Origin: an uncultured Clostridia bacterium
GTDB taxonomy: Bacteria; Bacillota; Clostridia; Lachnospirales; CAMZNU01
Assembly: GCA_947313885.1 (NCBI GenBank)
Contig: CAMZNU010000001.1
Coordinates: forward strand, 1-64,000
DNA: 64,000 nt
Direction of reading: 5' to 3'
Positions 36,007-43,890 of the stretch are shown here, piece by piece. The notes beneath the pieces are model-generated. The model worked only from the letters and a program-made list of their open reading frames with translations. It was not told the origin of the DNA and made no database searches. The translations under genes were made by a program, and so were the position numbers. Position 1 is the first letter of the stretch. Every line of letters starts with the position of its first letter.

Positions 36007-36032
36007 AAAAGTATATCTTAAGATATACTTTT
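36007..36032. other. 26-bp perfect palindrome between ylmG and ylmH
   Basis: The sequence AAAAGTATATCTT is followed directly by its exact complement. It begins at the ylmG stop codon, within the operon. It could fold as a processing or attenuating hairpin in the transcript. Confidence 0.5.
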
Positions 36033-36315
36033 AAAATATAATTATTATTAATTTTATTATTTCTCTTTCTAGTACTCCTAATATTAAATACGCTATTATC
36101 GGCGAAAAATCTAAAGACATCCCAGGACCGCCTAGCGGTGATTTGTATATCATTCTTCTTATGGGTCCTAAAATAGGTTCTACAAGAAAGTCCAACCATT
36201 TACCTAATTGACTGCTTCTAGCTCCTGGTACCCATGAACTTAAAACCGTTAATAATATTAAAAAACTAAAAAATGAAAAAAATGATCTTACACTCATTAT
36301 TAATAAACTTGTCAT
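36031..36315 (-). CDS. ylmG: YggT/YlmG-family membrane protein
   Basis: This 94-residue protein has two predicted membrane helices (about residues 5-28 and 72-92) separated by the conserved segment LVEPILGPIRRMIY. YlmG/YggT proteins sit in the division cluster next to sepF and are thought to act in cell-envelope or division processes; the exact function is not settled. It is 9 bp from sepF. Confidence 0.9.
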   Translation of the reverse strand: MTSLLIMSVRSFFSFFSFLILLTVLSSWVPGARSSQLGKWLDFLVEPILGPIRRMIYKSPLGGPGMSLDFSPIIAYLILGVLEREIIKLIIIIF

Positions 36316-36324
36316 TTTACCTTC

Positions 36325-36789
36325 CTATCTTTTTGTGTTGTTATACAGTTTCCCTTTGCTTAGCTTTGGTCTTTTTACTTTGTCTCCTGTTATTTCAAAA
36401 TTTTCTCCTGTTACTATAAAAATATCTCCCGCCACTTTTTCTATACTACCTTTTAGTGCATTTGCTGCACCGCCCAGAAAATCTGCTATTCTCTGCGCCT
36501 CCTCTTTTTCCGCATCTTCTAAACTAACAACTACTACTTTATTTTTAAGTATATCACTTACCACAGCATCCGCTTCTGCAATTGTTTGTGGTGATGATAT
36601 TACAACTTTGCCTTTTTCAATTCCTGGTAAGTTCACTAAATTAACTGTTTTGGATGCACTTGTTGTCTCTTGTTCATTTGATCCACTGCTTTCATATTCT
36701 TCATATTCTTCATATTCTTCATATTCGTCTTCAAAGCTTGCACCCGACAAATAACCCATTATCCCTTGCCCCACCGCTTTTAGTCCCAT
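36325..36789 (-). CDS. sepF: Cell division protein SepF
   Basis: This 154-residue protein has the N-terminal amphipathic membrane-targeting segment (GLKAVGQGIMGYLSG), an acidic linker made of EYE repeats, and a C-terminal SepF core (residues 65-145) with VVVSLEDAEKEEAQRIADFLGGA. SepF links FtsZ filaments to the membrane and forms arcs that shape the division septum. The linker is encoded by four perfect 9-bp repeats (36691-36726), so its length may vary by slippage. Position in the ylm cluster confirms the call. Confidence 0.95.
   Translation of the reverse strand: MGLKAVGQGIMGYLSGASFEDEYEEYEEYEEYESSGSNEQETTSASKTVNLVNLPGIEKGKVVISSPQTIAEADAVVSDILKNKVVVVSLEDAEKEEAQRIADFLGGAANALKGSIEKVAGDIFIVTGENFEITGDKVKRPKLSKGKLYNNTKR
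36691..36726. repeat. Four perfect 9-bp repeats inside sepF
   Basis: The unit ttcatattc is repeated four times without change, encoding the Glu-Tyr-Glu repeats of the SepF linker. Gain or loss of a unit keeps the reading frame. Confidence 0.85.
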
Positions 36790-36821
36790 ATCTACCTCCC
36801 TCTTTACTGGTTCTATATTCT

Positions 36822-37514
36822 TTATGTAATATTATCTCTTTTAAATAATGATTGTCCTATTCTTACTATATCAGCTCCGCATTCAATCGCTATTTCATAA
36901 TCCGAACTCATTCCCATCGATAAATAACTAACTATATTATCTCTTTTAGTTGCATTAATGTCAATCTTTTTTTTATAAACTTTTTGGAATATTTCCTTTA
37001 AAAATGTCGTTTTTTTACCTTTGGGAGGAATTATCATCAATCCTTTTATATTTATATTTTTAAACTTTTCTATCTCATTTATGAAATTTTCTATCTCATC
37101 AAATCTAATTCCGCTTTTATTTTTCTCATCGCAAATATTTATTTCGATTAATATATCCATTTTTTTCCTTATTTTAAAGGCTCTTTTATCTATCTCCTCT
37201 GCTAATCGTATACTATCAACAGAGTGTATCATAACAACTTTATCAATTATGTACTTAACTTTATTTCTTTGTAAGTGTCCTATGAAATGCCAATTTACAT
37301 TTCCTTCTATTTTGTCATATTTATTTAAAAATTCTTGTACTTTATTTTCTCCAAGATTTTTTAATCCAAGATTTATTGCTTCTTGAATTACATCAACCTT
37401 TATATTTTTTGTAACTCCTAATAGCATGACTTCACTATTTTGATTAACTTCTCTTTTTTCACTAGCTATATTTATTTTATTTAATATATTTTCATATCTT
37501 TTTTCTATAGTCAT
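36822..37514 (-). CDS. yggS: Pyridoxal-phosphate homeostasis protein YggS
   Basis: This 230-residue PLP-binding TIM-barrel protein has the lysine-bearing MLLGVTKN segment near residue 30, the HFIGHLQRNKVK motif near 76, and MSSDYEIAIECGADIVRIG at the C-terminus. The family controls the supply of free PLP in the cytoplasm and has no established catalytic reaction. It lies 2 bp behind the HlyD-like gene and upstream of sepF, the usual order in Firmicutes. Confidence 0.93.
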   Translation of the reverse strand: MTIEKRYENILNKINIASEKREVNQNSEVMLLGVTKNIKVDVIQEAINLGLKNLGENKVQEFLNKYDKIEGNVNWHFIGHLQRNKVKYIIDKVVMIHSVDSIRLAEEIDKRAFKIRKKMDILIEINICDEKNKSGIRFDEIENFINEIEKFKNINIKGLMIIPPKGKKTTFLKEIFQKVYKKKIDINATKRDNIVSYLSMGMSSDYEIAIECGADIVRIGQSLFKRDNIT

Positions 37515-37516
37515 TT

Positions 37517-39028
37517 TTACCTACCTATCTTCTCATTTTCTGTAATTTCATTTCCATTTTTTGCGATTGTATCATACCTTCTTATATGTTTATTATCTTT
37601 TACATTTAATATTGTTATCCCTAGTTCTTTTGATATACTTTCATTTATGGTTATTTCTTTAAATGTAGTGAATCCATAATTAGTAGCATATACCCCCTTT
37701 ATTTTTCCTCTTTTAATCTGATATATATTACCATCTTCATTTTCTAATAAATCACCTTCATTCACTTTATTTTCATTCTCTAAAATATAAATATCTCCAT
37801 TATTTTTCATATACGCATTTATCTCTAGCTCAACTTTCCTTTCTCCCATTTTTTTTAATAATATATACGTATGTTCATCCTTCATATTATAAAATCCCTT
37901 TTTTATTATTAAAACTTCCTTATCTACAATTGTAGATGTCGGTATTTTGTATCCTTTGTATACTTCGTTGTGTAATTTAAATTCTAACGTTCTACTCTTT
38001 AAATATTCTTGGACATATTTTGTACTTCTAAAAACTACCTTGCTTTTTTCCGCATCCTTCTCTATCCTATCTACAAAAAAATATATCTCCTTAGGCTTAC
38101 CATTATTCATTACATATGTTTTATGGTATGTTTTTTCTTTTATCTCTTTTATTTTCTCATTCTCTATTTCAAAAACTAAATACCACGTATTACTCTTGAC
38201 TACTTTAGCTATAGTATCATCTGCTTCTACACTTCGTATTTGCCCTAATACATCCATTTTATATTTTTTATCTATTTCTTTTAATCCTATATTAGATATT
38301 TGCTCGTGTGTATATATTTCCTCAAACCCATCTATATGATAACTAACTATTCCACTTGCTTTCGAATTTATTTCTCCTACCTTCCCCTCTGCTACTTCTT
38401 TTGATATTTCTGTCCTTCCGATCATTAATATCTTTTCTTTTTTTAATAGTTCAGCTCTAATTACATTATTTAATTTTTCTATTGATTTTATATTCTTTTC
38501 ATTTTCCTTATATATTTCACTTCGTATATTTGCATCTATTTTATCAACTTTATCTTTATTTCTTCTATATTCATTTTCGTAATAACTCATATTATTTCTT
38601 ATATCATTTGCTTTTACCCCTATATCTACACCTTCACTAATAACTAACGCTATAGTTCCATTTTTCGGTACTTTGTCTTCTTCTTCCATTTTATATATTA
38701 TATTCCCATTCAATTTTGATTTTATAATTTCCTCATCACGCACAATTATACCTTTTTCCATGACTGACAAATCAATAACTCCTATATCGACTGTTGCTAT
38801 CTCTATCTTTTTATCTGTGTAAAAATTGTACGCATATATAAATATATATATTATTATTACTAGAAATATTAGTAGTGATAATACCCCCTCTTTAATTTTT
38901 CTACTTTTTTTTTCTAACGGTACTTTTTTTCTAATATTTTCATTTCTTCTAGTTTTTTTATAATTTATATTTTTTTGTCTATTATATTTTTTTTCATTGT
39001 ATTTTTTTGCTTTCTTTTGTTTTTTAAT
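37517..39028 (-). CDS. HlyD-like membrane protein of the ylm/sepF cluster, apparent ATT start
   Basis: This protein of about 503 residues has a long, very basic cytoplasmic N-terminus (roughly 1-48), one membrane helix (about 50-70), a barrel-sandwich/coiled-coil part and a beta-rich C-terminus, as in HlyD-type adaptor proteins seen before yggS in Clostridia. The frame is open back to a TGA next to GGAGG at 39036-39040. Between that stop and TTG 38770 there is no ATG, GTG or TTG. Starting at 38770 would delete the basic tail and the helix. The ATT at 39028, seven bases after GGAGG, is the best start. Function is unknown. Confidence 0.75.
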   Translation of the reverse strand: MKKQKKAKKYNEKKYNRQKNINYKKTRRNENIRKKVPLEKKSRKIKEGVLSLLIFLVIIIYIFIYAYNFYTDKKIEIATVDIGVIDLSVMEKGIIVRDEEIIKSKLNGNIIYKMEEEDKVPKNGTIALVISEGVDIGVKANDIRNNMSYYENEYRRNKDKVDKIDANIRSEIYKENEKNIKSIEKLNNVIRAELLKKEKILMIGRTEISKEVAEGKVGEINSKASGIVSYHIDGFEEIYTHEQISNIGLKEIDKKYKMDVLGQIRSVEADDTIAKVVKSNTWYLVFEIENEKIKEIKEKTYHKTYVMNNGKPKEIYFFVDRIEKDAEKSKVVFRSTKYVQEYLKSRTLEFKLHNEVYKGYKIPTSTIVDKEVLIIKKGFYNMKDEHTYILLKKMGERKVELEINAYMKNNGDIYILENENKVNEGDLLENEDGNIYQIKRGKIKGVYATNYGFTTFKEITINESISKELGITILNVKDNKHIRRYDTIAKNGNEITENEKIGR

Positions 39029-39043
39029 AATAAAACCTCCATA

Positions 39044-39071
39044 TCATATTTTTTTAATTTACCCATATACT
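39044..39071 (+). promoter_or_regulatory. Possible sigma-E-like promoter of ylbJ
   Basis: TCATATT, 13 bp, then CATATACT resembles a sporulation sigma-E promoter, but the spacer is one base short and the -10 matches only in its first half. Such control would suit ylbJ. Confidence 0.3.
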
Positions 39072-39106
39072 TATTTTATTACTATATAATTATTTGGGAG
39101 GATATT

Positions 39107-40210
39107 ATGTCAAAGTTACAATTGCTTCATTTTTTAATTATAACAATTACTATAATTTCTTTCAATGTTATTATTATAAATAATCCTGAAGTTGTCGTAT
39201 ATTCTGCCAAAGAAGGTTTGCTACTTTGGTTTAACAATGTAATACCTTCTTTATTACCTTTTATAATTTTTAACAATATTCTTAAAGAAACCAACGGGTT
39301 TTATCTTTTGGGAAAGTTTTTTACACCTTTTATGAAATTATTTTTCTCACACTCAGGACTTGGTGGTACCGCTTTTATTGCTGGGCTGTCAAGCGGATAC
39401 CCTTTAGGCGGTAAAGTGTTGTCCGAACTTAAAGATTCTAATACCATTAATGCTCATGATGCTAATTATTTAATTACATTTGTAAATAACGCAGGTCCTC
39501 TTTTTATACTCGGCACTATTGGGGTTACTATGTTTCATAGCACATCAATAGGTTATTTTCTTCTTGTAGTACACTTACTTTCTGCAATTATTAACGGCAT
39601 AATAATGAAGCATATTTTTTTACAAAAAAAAAACACACATCGTATGCTTTTAAATTATAATGTGAAATGTTCACCTATTTCAGATGTCCTATCCACTAGC
39701 ATAAATAATGCTATGAATACTATACTTCTTATAGGCGGATATATTATATTTTATTCCGTTCTATCTTCTATATTCACTGTAATTGGTTTAACTAGTTTTT
39801 TAACATCTATCTTAACTCCTATCTTACCATTTCTTGCACCTTATCAAATAGAAGGTATGCTCATAGGTTCTCTAGAGATGACCACTGGAATTTTTTACAT
39901 AGCAAAAAATTCGACACTTTTGAAAACAGATTTAGTTGTAGTTAGTGGACTCCTTGCTTTTGGTGGGTTTTCTATTCATGGTCAAACTCTATCGTATACT
40001 TCTAAATCAAATATTAAATCGGTAAATTATATGCTTGGTAAACTTTCCCATTGTTGCATTGCTATAATTTTAACTTACTTTTTTGCACCAACTCTTAATC
40101 TTGATTCTTCGAACTTTGTGTTTAATAATAACAATAATAACTCTTCACTACTCATTTTAATTCCCATTATATTTCTTTTCACAGTAAAAAATAACCGTCA
40201 CTCTCTATAA
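39107..40210 (+). CDS. ylbJ: Sporulation integral membrane protein YlbJ (dipicolinate transport)
   Basis: This 367-residue polytopic membrane protein has the YlbJ/SpoVV pattern: LLLWFNNVIPSLLPFIIFNNIL near residue 35, GFYLLGKFFTPFMKLFF near 63, GLSSGYPLGGKV near 95, and a second nucleoside-recognition-like domain. SpoVV is known to move dipicolinate across the outer forespore membrane in Bacillus, matching dpaAB in this window. I start it at ATG 39107, five bases after GGGAGG; upstream in-frame sequence overlaps the divergent gene. Its end overlaps the convergent gene by 13 bp. Confidence 0.9.
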   Translation: MSKLQLLHFLIITITIISFNVIIINNPEVVVYSAKEGLLLWFNNVIPSLLPFIIFNNILKETNGFYLLGKFFTPFMKLFFSHSGLGGTAFIAGLSSGYPLGGKVLSELKDSNTINAHDANYLITFVNNAGPLFILGTIGVTMFHSTSIGYFLLVVHLLSAIINGIIMKHIFLQKKNTHRMLLNYNVKCSPISDVLSTSINNAMNTILLIGGYIIFYSVLSSIFTVIGLTSFLTSILTPILPFLAPYQIEGMLIGSLEMTTGIFYIAKNSTLLKTDLVVVSGLLAFGGFSIHGQTLSYTSKSNIKSVNYMLGKLSHCCIAIILTYFFAPTLNLDSSNFVFNNNNNNSSLLILIPIIFLFTVKNNRHSL

Positions 40211-40728
40211 CTTTCGCGAATTTTGTCTATGGAGTCATATAAATCACGGTAGAACTCTATTAGTTCCGCCTGCTTTCCCTCTATTTGCTCTACTACAGAT
40301 ATTACTGATTTCCCTGTTTCTTCTAATATACTGTCGGCATACTCTCTAGTTTCTAGACGCATCTCCTCTACCTCGTCTTTTACATCTTCTAAACAATTGT
40401 TTCTTCTCGCTATCGCTTCTCTATATATATTATGTTCTGCTATTAATTCTTCTGCTATCGCCTTTGCCTCATCTATAATTTGAGTGGCTATGTTTTCTGC
40501 ATCTTCTCTAATTATTTGTGCTTGGATTAAAGCATCTTCTTTCATATTTTTATAGCCTTCTATAATTTTTATAGATTCATTAATTTCTAATGGTATATTC
40601 TCACGGAGTTCATCTATAGCTTCTAGCACCACTTCCCTATCTACTGACACTTTTTTTGAAAGTACATTTGTTTTGCCTAAAAGTATTTCTTTTTCAATTA
40701 TTTTTAAATACGGCTCTATCCTTTTCAT
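40198..40728 (-). CDS. Coiled-coil protein next to coaD
   Basis: This 176-residue soluble protein is largely charged alpha-helix, with strong coiled-coil stretches at about residues 58-140. Similar short proteins occur beside coaD in many Clostridia, sometimes labelled ATPase, but I see no Walker motif. Some resemblance in style to DivIVA-like proteins exists, without a clear signature. Its start overlaps the end of coaD by 35 bp in another frame, and its end overlaps convergent ylbJ by 13 bp. Function unknown. Confidence 0.8.
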   Translation of the reverse strand: MKRIEPYLKIIEKEILLGKTNVLSKKVSVDREVVLEAIDELRENIPLEINESIKIIEGYKNMKEDALIQAQIIREDAENIATQIIDEAKAIAEELIAEHNIYREAIARRNNCLEDVKDEVEEMRLETREYADSILEETGKSVISVVEQIEGKQAELIEFYRDLYDSIDKIRESYRE

Positions 40729-41203
40729 TTTTTCTCCTACTTTCTAATTTTTTTAGTACGTCAATATTTACATAATTGTCAATTGTGCCTTTGTTATAAA
40801 ATAAACTTTTTACTATTGATGAACTAATATATGATAACGATGGCTTTGTTGGCATAAATAATGTTTCCACCTCTTTATTATATACTTTGATCCCCTGCGC
40901 CATCACTAGCTCTTCCTCAAAATCTTTATTATTTCTTAATCCTTTTAATATAAAATTTATTTTTTTTTCAAATACATAGTCTACCAGTAGCTCATCAAAA
41001 GTTACAACTTCTACATTTCCCAAATGTTCTGTACTTACTTCTATTAACTCCATTCTTTCCTCTATAGTCAATAATGATTTTTTAGTCTCATTTTTTAAAA
41101 CCCCTACTATCACAACATCAAACATTTTACTAGCCCTCTTAATGATGTCTTCATGTCCTAATGTTAATGGGTCAAAACTACCTGGATACATAACCTTAAT
41201 CAT
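40694..41203 (-). CDS. coaD: Phosphopantetheine adenylyltransferase
   Basis: This 169-residue nucleotidyltransferase has the N-terminal MYPGSFDPLTLGHEDII, where TLGH is the T/HxGH ATP-binding motif, and FILKGLRNNKDFEEE near residue 83. It adds AMP to 4'-phosphopantetheine in the fourth step of coenzyme A synthesis. It is slightly longer than usual (about 160) because of a basic C-terminal tail that overlaps the next gene. It lies 8 bp behind rsmD, a very common pairing. Confidence 0.95.
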   Translation of the reverse strand: MIKVMYPGSFDPLTLGHEDIIKRASKMFDVVIVGVLKNETKKSLLTIEERMELIEVSTEHLGNVEVVTFDELLVDYVFEKKINFILKGLRNNKDFEEELVMAQGIKVYNKEVETLFMPTKPSLSYISSSIVKSLFYNKGTIDNYVNIDVLKKLESRRKNEKDRAVFKNN

Positions 41204-41211
41204 TTTACCAC

Positions 41212-41766
41212 CTACCCTATACTTAAAAATTCAAAAGTTGTAGTCTTATATACTTTTTCTTTAAATTTATTTATTTTTATTTCCGATAACCAATTACTAT
41301 TATCACTACTTAATCTTTCTACTATTATATATCCATCTTCCTCTAATATATTTTTTTCTACTATTTCCCCTACTAATTCTATATATAGTTTTTTTTCATA
41401 TGGAGGATCGATAAATATAATATCGTATTTTTTTCCTCCTACACTTAAGTCCTTTATAGCTTCTATACAATCTTTTTTTATCACTATTGTGTTTTCTGTA
41501 CCATTACACAATTTAATATTTTCTTTGATTACATTTATTGCATCTCCATTGTTTTCTATAAATGTGACATTTTTCGCATTTCTACTAAAAGCCTCTAATC
41601 CTATTCCTCCACTCCCCGCACATATATCTAAAAACTTACAATCTAATATATCTATAGCTATTATATTAAATAATGTTTCTTTTAGCCTATCTGTTGTCGG
41701 TCTTGTGTTTAGACCTTCTAATGATTTTAATTTCCTACCTTTTGCTTTTCCAGATATAATTCTCAT
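41212..41766 (-). CDS. rsmD: 16S rRNA (guanine966-N2)-methyltransferase RsmD
   Basis: This 184-residue SAM-dependent methyltransferase has the typical start MRIISGKAKGRKLKSL, TRPTTDRLKETLFNI near residue 21, the SAM motif FLDICAGSGGIGLEA near 44, and the catalytic DPPYEK near 122. It methylates G966 of 16S rRNA in the small subunit. It sits between recG and coaD, as in many Firmicutes. Confidence 0.95.
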   Translation of the reverse strand: MRIISGKAKGRKLKSLEGLNTRPTTDRLKETLFNIIAIDILDCKFLDICAGSGGIGLEAFSRNAKNVTFIENNGDAINVIKENIKLCNGTENTIVIKKDCIEAIKDLSVGGKKYDIIFIDPPYEKKLYIELVGEIVEKNILEEDGYIIVERLSSDNSNWLSEIKINKFKEKVYKTTTFEFLSIG

Positions 41767-41785
41767 TACACATCTCTCCTATATT

Positions 41786-43834
41786 TTACAATGAAATCTC
41801 TTTATTTACAATATCCATAAATAAAAAAACTTCTTTTTTTATCCTTTTTTTATCCTTCTCTAATATTTTTATATTACCGTTATTTATTTCATTAATTATG
41901 TTTTGACATTTTTTAATTATTTCCATATCTGTAAACATGTTTGTTATTTTAAATTCTGGTATTCCATGTTGTCTTGTTCCAAAAAAATCCCCCGTTCCTC
42001 TGATTTCTAAATCCTTTTCTGATATTTTAAAACCATCTGTATTATTACATATAACATCTAATCTTTCTTTCGTTTTTTTACTTTTTCTATCTGATATTAA
42101 TATACAATATGATTTATTACTACCTCTTCCTACTCTACCCCTCAATTGATGCAATTGTGATAACCCAAATTTATGTGCATCTTCTATTATCATCAATGTA
42201 GCATTTGGAACATTAATTCCAACTTCTATTACTGTAGTTGATATTAAAACATCTATTTCTCTATCGTTGAATTTTTTCATGACTTCATTTTTATAATCGT
42301 TTTTCATCTTTCCATGTAATGTACCTATTTTTAACCCACCTAAATTACCTTTTAATATTTCATCAACGTAACTTTCCACAGCTATACCCTTTGCTTTTTC
42401 CGTTTCTTCAACTAATGGACAAATTATGTAACATTGACGCCCTTTACTAATTTCTGAAATTACAAAATTATTTAATCTTTCTCTATAACTACTAGTAACT
42501 TTATACGTTTCTACTTCTTTTCTGTTCGGAGGTAACTCATTTATTATTGATATATCTAAATCACCATAGATTATTATTCCTAATGTTCTTGGAATTGGTG
42601 TAGCTGTCATTACTAATGTATGTGGTAAGTTGCCTTTTTCTGTTAAGGTTGTTCTTTGTTTTACTCCAAACCTATGTTGCTCATCTGTTATGACTAGTCC
42701 TAAATTGTTATACTCTACTTTGTCTTGTATTAGCGCATGTGTCCCTATTATCATCTTGTATTTGCTATCTTTGATTTTTTCTAAATTTTCTCTTTTTTCT
42801 TTCACTCTTTGCGAACCTGTTAATATTACCGTATTTATATTTAATCTACCATATAGCTCCGTTATACTTTCATAATGTTGTTTTGCTAATACTTCTGTTG
42901 GTGCCATTAATGCAACTTGATAACCATTTTTTATTAGTATATAGCTTATTATTACACACACGATAGTTTTTCCAGACCCTACATCACCTTGAATTAACCT
43001 ATTTAATAAGTTACCTCCCTTTATATCTTCTATTATTTCATCTATTACTTTTTTTTGACTATAAGTTAATTTAAATTTTAATTGACTTATTATTTCTTCG
43101 TATCCATAATTTTCTATTTTTATTTTTGACTTCACTCTTTTTAAAGTCTTTATTTCTCTTAATGCTTTACTCAATATGAACACTTCATCAAAAACTAGTC
43201 GCTCTCTAGATTTTAAATATTCATTATTTTCTATTGGGTAATGAATTCCCTTTATCGCCTCACTTTTTCCTATTAATCCTGTTTCATTAAGTATAGCCGT
43301 TGGTAAATAATCTTCCACTTCACCTACTAACTCTAAGCTTTGATATATCAATTTCCTTAACAGTTTCTGAGATATTCCCGCTTTTGTATCATATATTGGC
43401 ACAATTCTACCTATCGATAATTTATTACAATCATCTTCTCTGCAAAATTCTGGATTCTCTATTTGTAATCCTTTTTTATTACTTTTCACTTTACCATATA
43501 TGTAAAATTTATCATTCATTTTAAATTCATTTTTTATATATGGCATATTAAACCATATTCCTTCTATTTCCCCTGTATCATCTTTAAATAAAATTTTTGT
43601 TATACTTACCGTTCTATTCCTGATAACTATCCCTTCTTTTATTACCTTAACTCTCATTAAACTATTTTCTTCTAACTCTATATTTTCAATATTTAATATT
43701 TTACTTCTATCCTCGAATTTTCTAGGATAGTGTGTCAATAAATCTCCTATTGTTTCTATATTTATTTTCTTTAGTTTATTGTTTGTTATCTTCCCTACTC
43801 CCTTTAAAGACGTTATTTTATCTTCTAATTCCAT
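41786..43834 (-). CDS. recG: ATP-dependent DNA helicase RecG
   Basis: This 682-residue helicase has an N-terminal wedge/OB domain, Walker A GDVGSGKT near residue 284, DEQH box near 389, motif III TATPIPRTL, and the GRVGRG motif VI near 567. It remodels stalled replication forks and branched DNA. The length is normal for RecG. It lies between the fakA-type gene and rsmD, a conserved order in Firmicutes. Confidence 0.96.
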   Translation of the reverse strand: MELEDKITSLKGVGKITNNKLKKINIETIGDLLTHYPRKFEDRSKILNIENIELEENSLMRVKVIKEGIVIRNRTVSITKILFKDDTGEIEGIWFNMPYIKNEFKMNDKFYIYGKVKSNKKGLQIENPEFCREDDCNKLSIGRIVPIYDTKAGISQKLLRKLIYQSLELVGEVEDYLPTAILNETGLIGKSEAIKGIHYPIENNEYLKSRERLVFDEVFILSKALREIKTLKRVKSKIKIENYGYEEIISQLKFKLTYSQKKVIDEIIEDIKGGNLLNRLIQGDVGSGKTIVCVIISYILIKNGYQVALMAPTEVLAKQHYESITELYGRLNINTVILTGSQRVKEKRENLEKIKDSKYKMIIGTHALIQDKVEYNNLGLVITDEQHRFGVKQRTTLTEKGNLPHTLVMTATPIPRTLGIIIYGDLDISIINELPPNRKEVETYKVTSSYRERLNNFVISEISKGRQCYIICPLVEETEKAKGIAVESYVDEILKGNLGGLKIGTLHGKMKNDYKNEVMKKFNDREIDVLISTTVIEVGINVPNATLMIIEDAHKFGLSQLHQLRGRVGRGSNKSYCILISDRKSKKTKERLDVICNNTDGFKISEKDLEIRGTGDFFGTRQHGIPEFKITNMFTDMEIIKKCQNIINEINNGNIKILEKDKKRIKKEVFLFMDIVNKEISL

Positions 43835-43853
43835 ACGACCTCTCTTTTTTAAA

Positions 43854-43883
43854 AAAAGAACCCTACCAATAAGTAAAGTTCTT
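43854..43883 (-). terminator. Weak intra-operon terminator between fakA and recG
   Basis: On the minus strand a short stem (AAGAAC / GTTCTT) is followed by seven T. It may partly end fakA transcripts before recG. Confidence 0.5.
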
Positions 43884-43890
43884 CTTTTAT

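Noticed and set aside
38770-38772. TTG at 38770 as start of the HlyD-like protein
   Set aside because: It has no ribosome site and would remove the conserved basic tail and the single membrane helix, which are open and in frame upstream.
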